From the NCBI GenBank assembly GCA_002746935.1, contig PDRW01000029.1, positions 78,204 to 142,203 of the forward strand: 64,000 bases of DNA, given 5' to 3'. The notes below the pieces were generated by a model. That model worked only from the letters and a program-made list of their open reading frames with translations, did no database searches and was not told the DNA's origin. This document shows, piece after piece, positions 18,543 to 27,493 of the stretch (its first letter is position 1; each line of letters begins with the position of its first letter). Both the position numbers and the translations under genes were made by a program. This DNA is from Rhodobacterales bacterium. Lineage in GTDB: Bacteria > Pseudomonadota > Alphaproteobacteria > Rhodobacterales > Rhodobacteraceae.

Positions 18543-19019
18543 TCAGGCCTTTTCGTCTTGCTTGTCCGGCAGGGGGTCTCCGAAGCGGGCGAGCATGCGG
18601 CCGCGGATCTGGTCGCGGGTCTGGCGGTAGGCGGCGAGCTTTTCGTCGCGCATCGTGCCGATGCCGGTCGGGTCGAGCACCGGCCAGTAATCCACCTCCA
18701 GGTGGTGGCGGCGGGTGAGGTCCAGCACCCGGCGCTGGCTTGCGGGGCTGAGCGCGACGATCAGGTCATAGGAGCCGAGATCGTCGCCCCAGGCCTGCAT
18801 CTCGTCGAAGCTGCGGGCCTGGTGGTGGTGCAGATGCACGCCGATTTCCTCGCAGACCGCGACCGCGAAGCCGTCGACATCCATCTCGCTCTTCACCCCG
18901 GCCGATTGCACGTAAACCCGGTCGCCATAGAACCGCTTCATCATGCCTTCGGCCATCGGCGAACGCACCGCGTTGTGGTCGCAGCAGAACAACACGGATT
19001 GCGGCAGATCGTGCGGCAA
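18543..19019 (-). CDS. Low-molecular-weight protein-tyrosine-phosphatase family protein
   Basis: A 158-residue LMW-PTP fold protein with the P-loop C(X)5R as C13-DHNAV-R19 followed by SPMAEG, and a later LDPTG block that could hold the general-acid Asp. The P-loop differs from canonical CLGNICRS. The related ArsC arsenate reductases use the same fold, so activity (phosphotyrosine, arsenate or other) is open. It starts 3 bp after the UPF0262 stop, and the pair is part of the hisD-linked cluster. Confidence 0.85.
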   Translation of the reverse strand: MPHDLPQSVLFCCDHNAVRSPMAEGMMKRFYGDRVYVQSAGVKSEMDVDGFAVAVCEEIGVHLHHHQARSFDEMQAWGDDLGSYDLIVALSPASQRRVLDLTRRHHLEVDYWPVLDPTGIGTMRDEKLAAYRQTRDQIRGRMLARFGDPLPDKQDEKA

Positions 19020-19022
19020 GGC

Positions 19023-19499
19023 TCAGCCCCAGTGCAGCACGCAGATCAGGGTGAACAGGCGGCGGGCGGTGGCGTGGTCGATCTCCGCCTTGCCTTCGAG
19101 GCGCTCTATCAGCACCCGCGCGCCCTCGTCATGAATGCCGCGGCGGGCCATGTCGATGGTTTCGATCTGGGCGGGCGGCAGGGTCTTGACCGCTTCGTAA
19201 TAGGCTTCCCAGATCTGGAAATAATCCTTCACCACCTGCCGGAACGGCCCGAAGGACAGGTGGAACTCGCCCGCCCGCTCGCCTGCTTCGGTGGTGATCG
19301 CAAACACCAGCCGCTTGTCGCGGATCGACAGATCGAGCGCATAGGGGCCTGCGGGTGGGGTCCGGCCATCACGCGGCGCGGGGGCGAAGCTGTTGTCTTC
19401 GATGAGATCGAAGATCGCCACCTTGCGCTCCTGTTCGATCTCTGGCGTCGGAGGCGCGAGGCCGGTGTCGTCGATGTCTATTCTGGTCAAGCGGTTCAT
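19023..19499 (-). CDS. UPF0262 family protein
   Basis: A 158-residue protein of the alphaproteobacterial UPF0262 family. The start at 19499 (MNRLTRIDIDD) is chosen as the first Met after a poor extension. Typical blocks are ERKVAIFDLIEDNSF, LVFAITTE and FRQVVKDYFQIWEAYYEAVK. The function is unknown. It lies between hisD and the LMW phosphatase, an arrangement I recall as conserved across Rhodobacterales and Rhizobiales. The 149-bp gap to hisD contains repeat copy 4. Confidence 0.85.
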   Translation of the reverse strand: MNRLTRIDIDDTGLAPPTPEIEQERKVAIFDLIEDNSFAPAPRDGRTPPAGPYALDLSIRDKRLVFAITTEAGERAGEFHLSFGPFRQVVKDYFQIWEAYYEAVKTLPPAQIETIDMARRGIHDEGARVLIERLEGKAEIDHATARRLFTLICVLHWG

Positions 19500-19592
19500 G
19501 GCGGCGGTCCGTCTGGTTTCTGCCTCTTGGGTAGCGGATGCGCGAGGCCGGGGCAACGGGGCGCAGCGAAAGGGGGGCAGGCGAGGTCCGGG

Positions 19593-19641
19593 CCGGGGGC
19601 CAGCCCCCGGACCCCCGGAGTATTTCGGCCAGGAAAAAAGG
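19593..19641 (-). repeat. Dispersed ~50-bp intergenic repeat, copy 4 of 6
   Basis: On the minus strand: CCTTTTTTCCTGGCCGAAAT, ACTCC, then GGGGGTCCGGGGGCTGGCCC, the last part forming the tail hairpin. It starts 7 bp after the hisD stop on the coding strand, within the hisD-UPF0262 gap. Confidence 0.8.
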
Positions 19642-19648
19642 AGCGGGC

Positions 19649-20950
19649 CTATTCCCGGTTGAGCCGGTCGAGCCGGGCGCGGACCGAGAGGCCGTGGGCT
19701 TCGAGGCTTTCGGATTTCGCAAGCGTTTCGGCGGCCGGGCCGATGGCCTTGAGCGAGGCCGGGGTCATTTTCGACACCGTGGTGCGCTTCATGAAGTCGA
19801 GCACCGAGAGGCCGGAGGAGAACCGGGCCGAGCGCGCCGTGGGCAGAACGTGGTTGGGGCCGCTGACGTAATCGCCCACCGCTTCCGGGGTCCAGCGGCC
19901 GAGGAACAGCGCGCCGGCGTTGCGGATCCTGCGGGACAGGGCGTCGGGGTCGGCCGTGCAGATTTCGAGATGTTCCGGAGCGATCCGGTTGGCGAGCGTG
20001 GCGGCCTCGGCGAGGTCGCGGGCGGTGATGACGGCGCCGAAATCGCGCCAGCTGGCGCCGGCGATGGCGCGGCGGGCGAGGGTCCGGAGGCGGGTTTCCA
20101 CCGCCTCGGCCACGCGCCGGCCGAAAGCGGCATCGTCGGTGATCAGGATCGCCTGGGCGCTTTCGTCATGTTCTGCCTGGCTCATGAGGTCGAGGGCGAG
20201 CATGTCGGGGTCGTTGTCCGAATCGGCGATCACGAGGATTTCGGAGGGGCCGGCGATCATATCGATGCCGACCTTGCCGAACACCCGCCGCTTGGCCGCG
20301 GCCACGAAAGCGTTGCCGGGGCCGGTGATCTTGTCGACGGGCGGGATGGTTTCGGTGCCATAGGCGAGCGCGGCGACGGCCTGCGCCCCGCCGACACGGT
20401 AGATCTCGTCGACCCCGGCGATCCTGCAGGCCAGCAGCACCAGCGGGTTGATCGCGCCGTCGGGGGTGGGCACCACCACGGCGAGGCGGTCGACGCCCGC
20501 GACCTTGGCCGGCACCGCGTTCATCAGCACCGAGGAGGGGTAGGAAGCAAGCCCGCCGGGCACGTAGAGCCCGGCCGCCTCGACCGCGCTCCAGCGCCAG
20601 CCGAGCACCCCGCCTTCGGCATCGGTCCATTCCGCGTCTTCGGGCAGCTGCCGGATGTGATAGGCGCGGATGCGTTCGGCGGCGAGGGTGAGGGCCTCGC
20701 GTTCGGCGGCGGGGACGGTGGCGCAATGGGTCTCGATCTCCTCGGCGGTGAAGCGGAGCCGGTCGGGGGTGAGGGTCAGACGGTCGAACTTCGCGGTGAG
20801 TTCGATCAGCGCGGCGTCGCCCCGGGCGCGCACATCGGCGATGATGTCGGCCACCGTGGCATCGACATCGGGGGCATCCTCGCGCTTCATCGCCAAGAGC
20901 GCGGTGAAAGCAGCCTCAAACCCCGGGTCTGTGGTATCAAGGAGATGCAT
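19649..20950 (-). CDS. hisD: Histidinol dehydrogenase
   Basis: A 433-residue enzyme, full length, catalysing the last two oxidations of histidine synthesis (L-histidinol to L-histidine, NAD+, zinc). Zinc-ligand and catalytic blocks are present: SQAEHDESAQ, IAPEHLEI and GPNHVLPT. It starts 3 bp after the DUF2948 stop. The other his gene in this window, hisC, is 30 kb away, so the pathway is not one operon here. Confidence 0.96.
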   Translation of the reverse strand: MHLLDTTDPGFEAAFTALLAMKREDAPDVDATVADIIADVRARGDAALIELTAKFDRLTLTPDRLRFTAEEIETHCATVPAAEREALTLAAERIRAYHIRQLPEDAEWTDAEGGVLGWRWSAVEAAGLYVPGGLASYPSSVLMNAVPAKVAGVDRLAVVVPTPDGAINPLVLLACRIAGVDEIYRVGGAQAVAALAYGTETIPPVDKITGPGNAFVAAAKRRVFGKVGIDMIAGPSEILVIADSDNDPDMLALDLMSQAEHDESAQAILITDDAAFGRRVAEAVETRLRTLARRAIAGASWRDFGAVITARDLAEAATLANRIAPEHLEICTADPDALSRRIRNAGALFLGRWTPEAVGDYVSGPNHVLPTARSARFSSGLSVLDFMKRTTVSKMTPASLKAIGPAAETLAKSESLEAHGLSVRARLDRLNRE

Positions 20951-20953
20951 CGG

Positions 20954-21436
20954 TCAGGTCTCCGGATGTTCGGGGGTGCGCTTCGACGGCGCGACATAGG
21001 GGCGGGTGACGTCTTCGAGGGTGACTTCCAGTGCTTCGACCTCGAGCGCGATCGCGCCGTCGCCCGCAAGGGTCAGCAGGAGGCGGCCGGTGCCGTCTTC
21101 GCCGGGGGTGAAGGAGATAGACAAAAGCGATAATATGAGGTCTTTATCAGTGCGATTCACCCCTTGGAGTTGAACTTTTTCAACATCACCGCAGGTCAGC
21201 ACCGATTGCACCCGTTCCGCCGGGCGGCCCCGCGCCGCGGCCTTGCCGGACTCCTCCCAGCGGAACCGGTTGAGGAGCGCGGCGAAGCGGCGGCGGTTTC
21301 TCTGCCAGGTCATCTCGGTGACCGGGAACACCGCGTCCTGGGTGAGCGCCGAGATCACCGCGAGGTCTTCGGCGTCGCGCGCGAGCAGCCGCAGCGGGCG
21401 GTCGCCGCCATCTTCGAAACGTGCGTCTTCCACCAT
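20954..21436 (-). CDS. DUF2948 family protein
   Basis: A 160-residue protein of unknown function with family blocks RPLRLLARDAEDLAVISALT, FPVTEMTWQRNRRRFAALLN and LEVEALEVTLEDVTRPY. It overlaps the murA stop by 1 bp (TGATG) and is followed 3 bp later by hisD, a linkage typical of alphaproteobacteria. It has no signal or membrane segment. Confidence 0.85.
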   Translation of the reverse strand: MVEDARFEDGGDRPLRLLARDAEDLAVISALTQDAVFPVTEMTWQRNRRRFAALLNRFRWEESGKAAARGRPAERVQSVLTCGDVEKVQLQGVNRTDKDLILSLLSISFTPGEDGTGRLLLTLAGDGAIALEVEALEVTLEDVTRPYVAPSKRTPEHPET

Positions 21437-22704
21437 CAGCCCTTCACCCGTTCGATCACCGCGCCGACGCCCCGGAGCTTGCGCACCACCTGTTCATAGC
21501 CGCGATCGAGGTGATAGACCCGGCTGACCCGGGTTTCGCCCTCTGCCGCGAGGCCGGCGAGGATCAGGCTTACCGAGGCGCGCAAATCGGTGGCCATCAC
21601 CGGGGCGCCCTTGAGGCGCACGACCCCGGTCACCGTCGCGGTGCCGCCGTGCACCTCGATTTCGGCGCCCATCCGGATGAGTTCCGGCGCGTGCATGAAG
21701 CGGTTTTCGAAGATGGTTTCATGCAGGTTGGAGACCCCTTCGGCGGTGGTGAGCAGCGCCATCATCTGCGCCTGAAGATCGGTCGGGAAGCCGGGGAAGA
21801 CCGCGGTGGTCACGTCGACCGCCTGCACCCGTTTGCCCGGCGCCCGGCTCACCCTGAGGCCACGCGGGGTTTCCTCGACCGAGACGCCGGTTTCTTCGAG
21901 CTTCTCGGCGAAGCTTTGCACCAGATCCAGCGTGCCGCCGAGGCATTCCACCTCGCCGCCGGCGATCGCCGGGGCCAGCATGTAGGTGCCAAGCTCGATC
22001 CGGTCGGTGACCACGCGATGGGTCGCGCCGCCGAGCCGGTCGACGCCCTCAATCTCGATCCGGGCGGTGCCTTCGCCCTCGATATGGGCGCCCATGGCCC
22101 GCAGGCAGCGCACGAGGTCAACAATCTCGGGCTCGCGCGCGGCATTGTCGAGCACCGTGGTGCCCCTGGCGAGGGTCGCCGCCATGACGATGTTTTCGGT
22201 CGCCCCCACGGAGGGAAACCGCAGCCGGATCGGCGCCCCCCTGAGCCCGCCCGGCGCCTTGGCGTGGAGGTAGCCGTCGCGCAGCTCGATCTCGGCGCCC
22301 AAGGCCTCGAGCCCGTCCTGATGCAGATCCATCGGCCGCGCGCCGATGGCACAACCGCCGGGCAGCGACACTTCCGCATGGCCGTGGCGCGCGAGCAGCG
22401 GCCCGAGCACGAGGTTGGAGGCGCGCATCTTGCGCACGATGTCGTAATCGGCCCGGGTGGAGGTGAGGTCATGCGACGACATCGCCAGCACCTTGCCCTC
22501 CTGCAACGAGGCGGAATCGGCCCCGAGCGATTCGAGCAGCAGGGTCATGGTGGCGATGTCGGAGAGCCGCGGCGCGTTGGTGAGAATCAGCGGCTCTTCG
22601 GTGAGCAGCGTCGCCGGCATCAGCGCGAGGCAGGCGTTTTTCGCCCCCGCGATGGCAATCTCGCCGCTGAGCGGGCCGTTGCCCGTGACCACAATGCTAT
22701 CCAT
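21436..22704 (-). CDS. murA: UDP-N-acetylglucosamine 1-carboxyvinyltransferase
   Basis: A 422-residue enzyme making the first committed step of peptidoglycan synthesis: enolpyruvyl transfer from PEP to UDP-GlcNAc. Lys22-Asn23 and the fosfomycin-target Cys118 ([10 protein letters not shown]) are present, predicting fosfomycin sensitivity at the target level. The start overlaps the end of the small basic protein gene by 8 bp, suggesting translational coupling. Confidence 0.97.
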   Translation of the reverse strand: MDSIVVTGNGPLSGEIAIAGAKNACLALMPATLLTEEPLILTNAPRLSDIATMTLLLESLGADSASLQEGKVLAMSSHDLTSTRADYDIVRKMRASNLVLGPLLARHGHAEVSLPGGCAIGARPMDLHQDGLEALGAEIELRDGYLHAKAPGGLRGAPIRLRFPSVGATENIVMAATLARGTTVLDNAAREPEIVDLVRCLRAMGAHIEGEGTARIEIEGVDRLGGATHRVVTDRIELGTYMLAPAIAGGEVECLGGTLDLVQSFAEKLEETGVSVEETPRGLRVSRAPGKRVQAVDVTTAVFPGFPTDLQAQMMALLTTAEGVSNLHETIFENRFMHAPELIRMGAEIEVHGGTATVTGVVRLKGAPVMATDLRASVSLILAGLAAEGETRVSRVYHLDRGYEQVVRKLRGVGAVIERVKG

Positions 22705-22885
22705 GCTCGTTTCCTGCCTTGTTCTTCTTGCCGTCGCCGCCTGCGGCTTCGCTTGTGGCCTCTTTTGCGGCCTGGCGCGCCCGCGCCTGCGCCTTGCGCC
22801 GGGCCATATTGGCTTTCAACGCCGCCTTCAGCCGGTCGTCGCGGCCGGGCCGGGCGGGTCTTGCGGATACGGGTTTTTCTGTCAT
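22697..22885 (-). CDS. Small basic hypothetical protein upstream of murA
   Basis: 62 residues, Lys/Arg/Ala-rich, with a helical core ([20 protein letters not shown]). It has no recognised domain. The 8-bp overlap with the murA start and the position at the head of the cluster argue that it is real. Similar short proteins precede murA in other Rhodobacterales, from memory. Its basic helix could bind RNA or membranes, but nothing in the sequence settles this. Confidence 0.7.
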   Translation of the reverse strand: MTEKPVSARPARPGRDDRLKAALKANMARRKAQARARQAAKEATSEAAGGDGKKNKAGNEHG

Positions 22886-23070
22886 GCCGCTCTCTACTAG
22901 CGCAGGTGCCGTGACGCGTCCAGTTGCCGGGCCGCAGGCACAGGCTTACCGGCGCGCCCGGCATCCCGGGGCGCGGGTCCGAAATGCCCCGGCCCGAAAC
23001 GGCCCCGAAAATGCCGCGAAATTGCGCTTGCGCGCCCGGCGAATTCCGTCTAATCAGCCGCCCACGGTTG

Positions 23071-23145
23071 GCCGCAGTAGCTCAGTGGTAGAGCGCACCC
23101 TTGGTAAGGGTGAGGTCGGGAGTTCAATCCTCCCCTGCGGCACCA
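23071..23145 (+). tRNA. tRNA-Thr (GGT)
   Basis: 75 nt with encoded CCA. Acceptor GCCGCAG pairs with CTGCGGC, discriminator A. Anticodon stem-loop CACCC-TTGGTAA-GGGTG gives GGT, and the T-arm has GAGTTCAATCCTC. Its 3' end faces the DUF4166 gene. Confidence 0.96.
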
Positions 23146-23288
23146 GCGATCCTTGCCGTTTTCAGACCTGTTTTCAGAGGCATGACTTCTGAAACATGGC
23201 TTCAGAGGGTTGCGCCACGTTCTGGCGCGGCTGGCGGACGTCTGGCGGAAGACGCGGGAAAGCTGCACGGCCCGCAGCCGTCACCGGC

Positions 23289-24902
23289 TCACCTTTTCTG
23301 CCCGTCGCTCACAGCCGGCCCCAGATTGCCCTGGTAGTGGACCATCACTTGCCCGGTTATCGGCGCAAGCAATCTGACGTCGAAATGGAACCGGCCATCC
23401 TGCACATATTCGTATGCCTCGGATTGCGGCAGGAGCCGTCTGGGCAGCGCGACCGGGCCAAATCTTGCCGAGCGGATGGGGTATTTCAGGGTGCCCTGAT
23501 CGACCGTGAGCCCAAGCAAGAAGGTGAACGGACCAAAGCGCTCGGTCATGCCCTGCGCCGTGGGCGCCAGATGGGAGACAAAGCGGCTCTGGCCGAAACG
23601 GCGTTCCCAGGTCTCGCCGCGCGGGGTCACGGTCTTGACGACCTCGACCGGCATGTTCTCGCCCGCCGGAGGGAACCTGAACGCAAGGCAGAGCATCCGG
23701 CTCCACAGGCTGGAGCCGCGCGTAATGGTGGCGGTCCCGCGCCATCGGCTCTGATCAATGGTGCGGTGGGTTTCGCGGATCGCTTCGGGCAGATCGTGAA
23801 ACGCGGCGCCCAGGACGCCCGGAAAGATCGGCTGGAACGGCTCGACGCTGCGCACGGTTTTCACCCGCAGATCTTCCATCGCCGCCTCGGCCTCTTCCAG
23901 CGTGATGACCTCAAGGGCAGGCCGGGCGCCCACGGGGAGGGTTTCGCGGCGCAGCAGCGCCCGGGCCGGAATGGCGGGGATGAACGGGCCGTCGCCTTCC
24001 TCCGCGAGCAGGCGCCAGAACCGGCGCTCGGACCCGACCGCGACCATGACCGACATGCCGCCCCTGCCGCTGCCGAACGGTTCCAGCATATCCGCGGCCA
24101 GTTTGAAGCTCTTGAGCACGAAGGGCGTGACCGGGATCGGGCGCCACTGCCGCAGCTTCGCAAAGGCCCGGAGCCCGTAGCTCATCACGGACAATTCCAG
24201 CCCCGCGCGAAAGACCACGCTCCCGGCGCCGAAATGCGCGGGGAAAAGGGTGATGTCGGGCACCTCGATCAGCCAGCCCTGCCGCGTCAGCCCCTCCGGA
24301 AGACTGTAGTCTGACGGTTCGGACCAGCTGCGCGCCTCCGTCCACATCCCGCCGCGCCACAGCCGCATCGGCTGCCCGGCCTGAGACAGGATCGACGCCA
24401 TGACAGACAGCCCGCGCGGGCTGCGGTTGCCGGGCAGGATCGCGGTTTCGATGACATCGGGCACCTCTTGCCCGGTGAGCGCCCGCACCGCCGCGCTGGA
24501 GAGCGCCGGCACCGAAGAAAGCCCCGATATGGCGCACAGCCCGGCGGCGCGGGCATCGTCATCGAGAGCGGTAATTCCGGCACAAAACCCGGCATTGTCT
24601 GCCAGATCGAGGTAGTGCATCCCGGCGGCGAGAGCCTTGCGCGCCAGACGGTACGGGTCTTCGCCATCGTTGCCATAGGCGTGAAACGGTCCCGCGGCAT
24701 CGACCAGCACATCATGGCCGGACAGCCCGGACAGATCGCCGTTCCGGTCCAGCCGCATCGCCTTGCATCCCAGGGTCTGCGCGAGATCCTGTGCCGTGTC
24801 CAGGGTACGTCCGGCGAGGGTGACGCTGTGTCCGTCGCGAACCAGCAGCCGGGCGAGGCGCGACCCGAAGACGCCGGTGCCGCCGAGCAGCAGCACCTTC
24901 AT
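23289..24902 (-). CDS. Saccharopine dehydrogenase-like NAD(P)-binding protein fused to DUF4166
   Basis: A 537-residue two-domain protein. The first ~350 residues are a Rossmann-type saccharopine dehydrogenase/SDR-like domain starting MKVLLLGGTGVFGSRLARLL (GxxGxxG). The last ~180 residues are a DUF4166 domain (GVLGAAFHDLPEAIRETHRT ... GENMPVEVVKTVTPRGETWE ... VHYQGNLGPA). The fusion suggests an oxidoreductase or sterol/carotenoid-type modification with a ligand-binding C-terminal domain, but no substrate can be given. It is the only gene between tRNA-Thr and tRNA-Ala, whose 3' ends both point at it. Confidence 0.82.
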   Translation of the reverse strand: MKVLLLGGTGVFGSRLARLLVRDGHSVTLAGRTLDTAQDLAQTLGCKAMRLDRNGDLSGLSGHDVLVDAAGPFHAYGNDGEDPYRLARKALAAGMHYLDLADNAGFCAGITALDDDARAAGLCAISGLSSVPALSSAAVRALTGQEVPDVIETAILPGNRSPRGLSVMASILSQAGQPMRLWRGGMWTEARSWSEPSDYSLPEGLTRQGWLIEVPDITLFPAHFGAGSVVFRAGLELSVMSYGLRAFAKLRQWRPIPVTPFVLKSFKLAADMLEPFGSGRGGMSVMVAVGSERRFWRLLAEEGDGPFIPAIPARALLRRETLPVGARPALEVITLEEAEAAMEDLRVKTVRSVEPFQPIFPGVLGAAFHDLPEAIRETHRTIDQSRWRGTATITRGSSLWSRMLCLAFRFPPAGENMPVEVVKTVTPRGETWERRFGQSRFVSHLAPTAQGMTERFGPFTFLLGLTVDQGTLKYPIRSARFGPVALPRRLLPQSEAYEYVQDGRFHFDVRLLAPITGQVMVHYQGNLGPAVSDGQKR

Positions 24903-25388
24903 TGTCTCGATCCTTCCTGAAAACCGGAACCGCGCCGCGCGCGCATGTCGTCGCGCCCGGACACGTGCCCGGACATCGGGGATCGGTTTGGCGCGCCGTG
25001 GTTGCAGGGGGCAGATCCTGAATCCACCACCGCGACCGGCGCGCGATCGCCGGAGACGGGAATGCCGGGATTGGTTTTGAAGCAACAAGGTTGGGTCATG
25101 CTTTGGATCATCGTCGAGGCGCGCGCCGTTTTCAACCGTGCCCTCAATCCAGCCTTTGCAATCGGCCTTGCCTTGCGGAACATGTGCTTTCGGAATGTAC
25201 CATGAACGAACCAGGGCCGCACCGGGCCGCACCGGGCCGGAGCATTCTCGAAGCCGGGTCCGGGAGCCCGCGCCGGATTTGCAGAAGCGGTGCGGTTGCA
25301 CCTGTTTTCACAGGGGTTCTTGCAGTGATTTTTGCAGGGGTTTTGCAGTGATTTTTGCAGGGGTTTTGCAGTGATTTTTGCAGGGATA
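24903..25388. other. Non-coding gap with tandem repeats next to tRNA-Ala
   Basis: About 485 bp upstream of the DUF4166 gene and downstream of tRNA-Ala. No supported gene. It holds two exact GGGCCGCACC copies (about 25214-25235) and a 23-bp tandem repeat (25320-25386). The promoter of the DUF4166 gene should lie near 24903-24960, but no clear boxes were found. Confidence 0.5.
25320..25386. repeat. 23-bp tandem repeat, ~2.9 copies
   Basis: Unit TTGCAGTGATTTTTGCAGGG plus GTT, repeated at 25320, 25343 and 25366, the third copy truncated. The copies are identical, so the array is young or actively maintained. It stops 2 bp before the 3' CCA end of tRNA-Ala and is strikingly T-rich against the local GC level. 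On the tRNA strand the runs read AAAAA, so it is not a simple poly-U terminator. Confidence 0.85.
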
Positions 25389-25464
<76 letters not shown>

Positions 25465-25627
25465 AACGGGGGGGTATTTGGCCTGTCCGGGCGGGGGTGT
25501 CAAGCGGGAAGAGGCAGGTTTTCGTTCTGCCGGCCATGCTTGTGCCCGCGTGAGAGCGGGCGGCCAGCCGGCCCCTCCGGCGGGAGCGCCGGCGCCCCGG
25601 TGGGGCACCGGGCCGAAACGGCCGGGG

Positions 25628-26074
25628 TCAGCCAGCGACCCCGGCATTCTGGCGGACGAAGGCTTCAATGGCGCTTGCGGGCACCGCGCCCGACTGGCGG
25701 GCCACTTCGCGGCCGTTCCGGTAGAGGATCATCGTCGGGATGCCGCGGATATTGTGTTTTGCCGAGACCTTCGGGTGGTCTTCGGTGTTGATCTTGGCCA
25801 GCCGCGCCCCGGTGCCCAGCGCCTCGGCGGCCCTGGCGAATTCCGGTGCCATCATCCGGCAGGGGCCGCACCAGGGGGCCCAGAAATCGACCAGAAGTGG
25901 CAGGGTGTCGTTTCTGGCAGCCTTCGCCAGCGTTGCCGCATCCATCTCGCGGACTTTCGAATCGTTGAGCCTTGTGCCACAGGTGGCGCATTTCGGCCCG
26001 GCGCCGAGCTTGTCTTCGGGCACCCGGTTCACGGTGCCGCATTCGAGGCAGGTCAGTTTGTGGGACGTGGGCAT
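25628..26074 (-). CDS. trxC: Thioredoxin 2 (zinc-finger thioredoxin)
   Basis: A 148-residue cytosolic thioredoxin. The N-terminal zinc-binding module has C9xxC12 and C29xxC32, followed by a thioredoxin domain with the active site WCGPC (C69, C72) and the cis-Pro block [11 protein letters not shown]. The start at 26074 (MPTSHKL) follows a GGAGGAGACC-type site. TrxC reduces protein disulfides and is often oxidative-stress induced. It is divergent from the flavoprotein gene at 26297, sharing a 222-bp intergenic region. Confidence 0.94.
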   Translation of the reverse strand: MPTSHKLTCLECGTVNRVPEDKLGAGPKCATCGTRLNDSKVREMDAATLAKAARNDTLPLLVDFWAPWCGPCRMMAPEFARAAEALGTGARLAKINTEDHPKVSAKHNIRGIPTMILYRNGREVARQSGAVPASAIEAFVRQNAGVAG

Positions 26075-26296
26075 GGGTCTCCTCCGGTCCTTCCGGGAAC
26101 TGCATTCATGTTTCAGCATATGTGCGCTTGCATTGGCGGCGTTTCAACCCCGGCATGGCCGCGAAGGGGGCGGGGCGGGGCCAACCCGCGCTGCCGAGGC
26201 GGCCGATCTTGCCGTCTGGCGCGCGATGCGGCGCCCTGGCTTTCCCCCGGACGGGATTTCGCGTAAGCCGCCTCCCGGAAACCCGGGGAGCGCGAA

Positions 26297-27493
26297 ATGG
26301 ACGCCGATGTGAAAGCCTGTGATCTGGTTGTGGTCGGGGCGGGGCCCGCGGGTGCGGCGGCGGCCCGGCGGGCACGTGCGCTCGGGCTTTCGGTGGCGCT
26401 CGTCGACAAGGCCGTGTTCCCCCGCGACAAGCTCTGCGGCGCGCTGCTGTCGGGGCGCGGCCACAAGGCGCTGAAGGCGGTTTTCGGGCTGGCGCCCGAC
26501 AGGGAACACTTCCTCTTCTCGCGCGAGGTGGCGTTCAAATGGGACGGTGAGACGATCGCCGAATTCACCGCGCCCCGCGACCTTACCTACACCTACCGGC
26601 GCGATTTCGACCACCGTCTGCTGAGGGAGGCGATCGCGTCGGGGGCGGAGGATTATCAGGGTGTGCGGGTCGAACGTTTCGACAATGCGGCCAATCGCGT
26701 GGTGCTCGATAGCGGCGAGGTTCTGGAATACGGCGTTCTGGTGGGGGCCGACGGGGCCGCAAGCCCGGTGGCGCGGCATCTGTTCGGGCGCGCCTTCGAT
26801 CCGGCCACAATCGGCTTTGCCTTCGAGGTGGAGGCACCGGTGCCCTGCACCGACGGGGCGCCGATGTCGATCGACTTCCGCATCGTCGATTGGGGCTATG
26901 GCTGGAATTTCCCCAAGAAGCACAGCCGCACCATCGGCCTCGGCGCGATCAAGGCGGTGGATCAGGATCTGATGGGCCGGATGAAGCGCTACATGGCGCG
27001 GGAAGGCGCGGGCCCGGAGGGGCTGAAGATCAAGGGCGCGCATATTCCGTTCGGCGATTTCCGGCGGGTGCCCGGGCGCGGGAATGTGCTGCTCGCGGGC
27101 GACGCGGCGGGGCTGGTCGATCCGGTCACCGGCGAGGGGCTGGCTTATGCGATGGAAAGCGGGGCCGGTGCCGCGGAGGCGGCGGCAGAGGCGCTGGCGG
27201 CGGGCGAGAAGGCGCGCGCCCTGGGGATCTACCGCAAGCGGATCGGCCATATCCATGCCGAGCTGGACAGGGCCAACCGGCTGAGGCGGTTCCAGTTTTC
27301 CGGGGCCTTCGCCGGGGTCTTCAGGGAAAAACTCGCGTCTTCCGAAAACCTGCGCAGCGCGTTTTTCGCCCTGCTTGCGGGAGAGGCCAGCTATGCGGAG
27401 ATCGAGAAACTGGTTTCGAAGCTGATGCTGGCCAGGATCACCGGCGGCGTGTCCGGCTGGCCCGCGCGGCTGGCGGGCAGGCTGCGCCGCTGA
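26297..27493 (+). CDS. Geranylgeranyl-reductase-family FAD-dependent oxidoreductase
   Basis: A 398-residue flavoprotein. It has an N-terminal Rossmann FAD motif VVVGAGPAGAAAARRA, a family FPRDKLCGALLS block and a C-terminal NVLLAGDAAGLVDPVTGEG FAD-pyrophosphate motif. This family includes ChlP/BchP (reduction of the geranylgeranyl tail of bacteriochlorophyll) and archaeal-type lipid reductases. No other photosynthesis gene is nearby, so assignment as bchP is not justified; a lipid or quinone-tail saturase is equally likely. Confidence 0.85.
   Translation: MDADVKACDLVVVGAGPAGAAAARRARALGLSVALVDKAVFPRDKLCGALLSGRGHKALKAVFGLAPDREHFLFSREVAFKWDGETIAEFTAPRDLTYTYRRDFDHRLLREAIASGAEDYQGVRVERFDNAANRVVLDSGEVLEYGVLVGADGAASPVARHLFGRAFDPATIGFAFEVEAPVPCTDGAPMSIDFRIVDWGYGWNFPKKHSRTIGLGAIKAVDQDLMGRMKRYMAREGAGPEGLKIKGAHIPFGDFRRVPGRGNVLLAGDAAGLVDPVTGEGLAYAMESGAGAAEAAAEALAAGEKARALGIYRKRIGHIHAELDRANRLRRFQFSGAFAGVFREKLASSENLRSAFFALLAGEASYAEIEKLVSKLMLARITGGVSGWPARLAGRLRR

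Noticed and set aside
25320-25386. CRISPR or intrinsic terminator for tRNA-Ala
   Set aside because: Tandem units lack spacers, and on the tRNA strand the homopolymer is A, not U, so it does not fit a terminator.
26297-27493. Photosynthetic bchP
   Set aside because: No bacteriochlorophyll, carotenoid or puf/puh genes occur in the window, so only the family-level call is supported.
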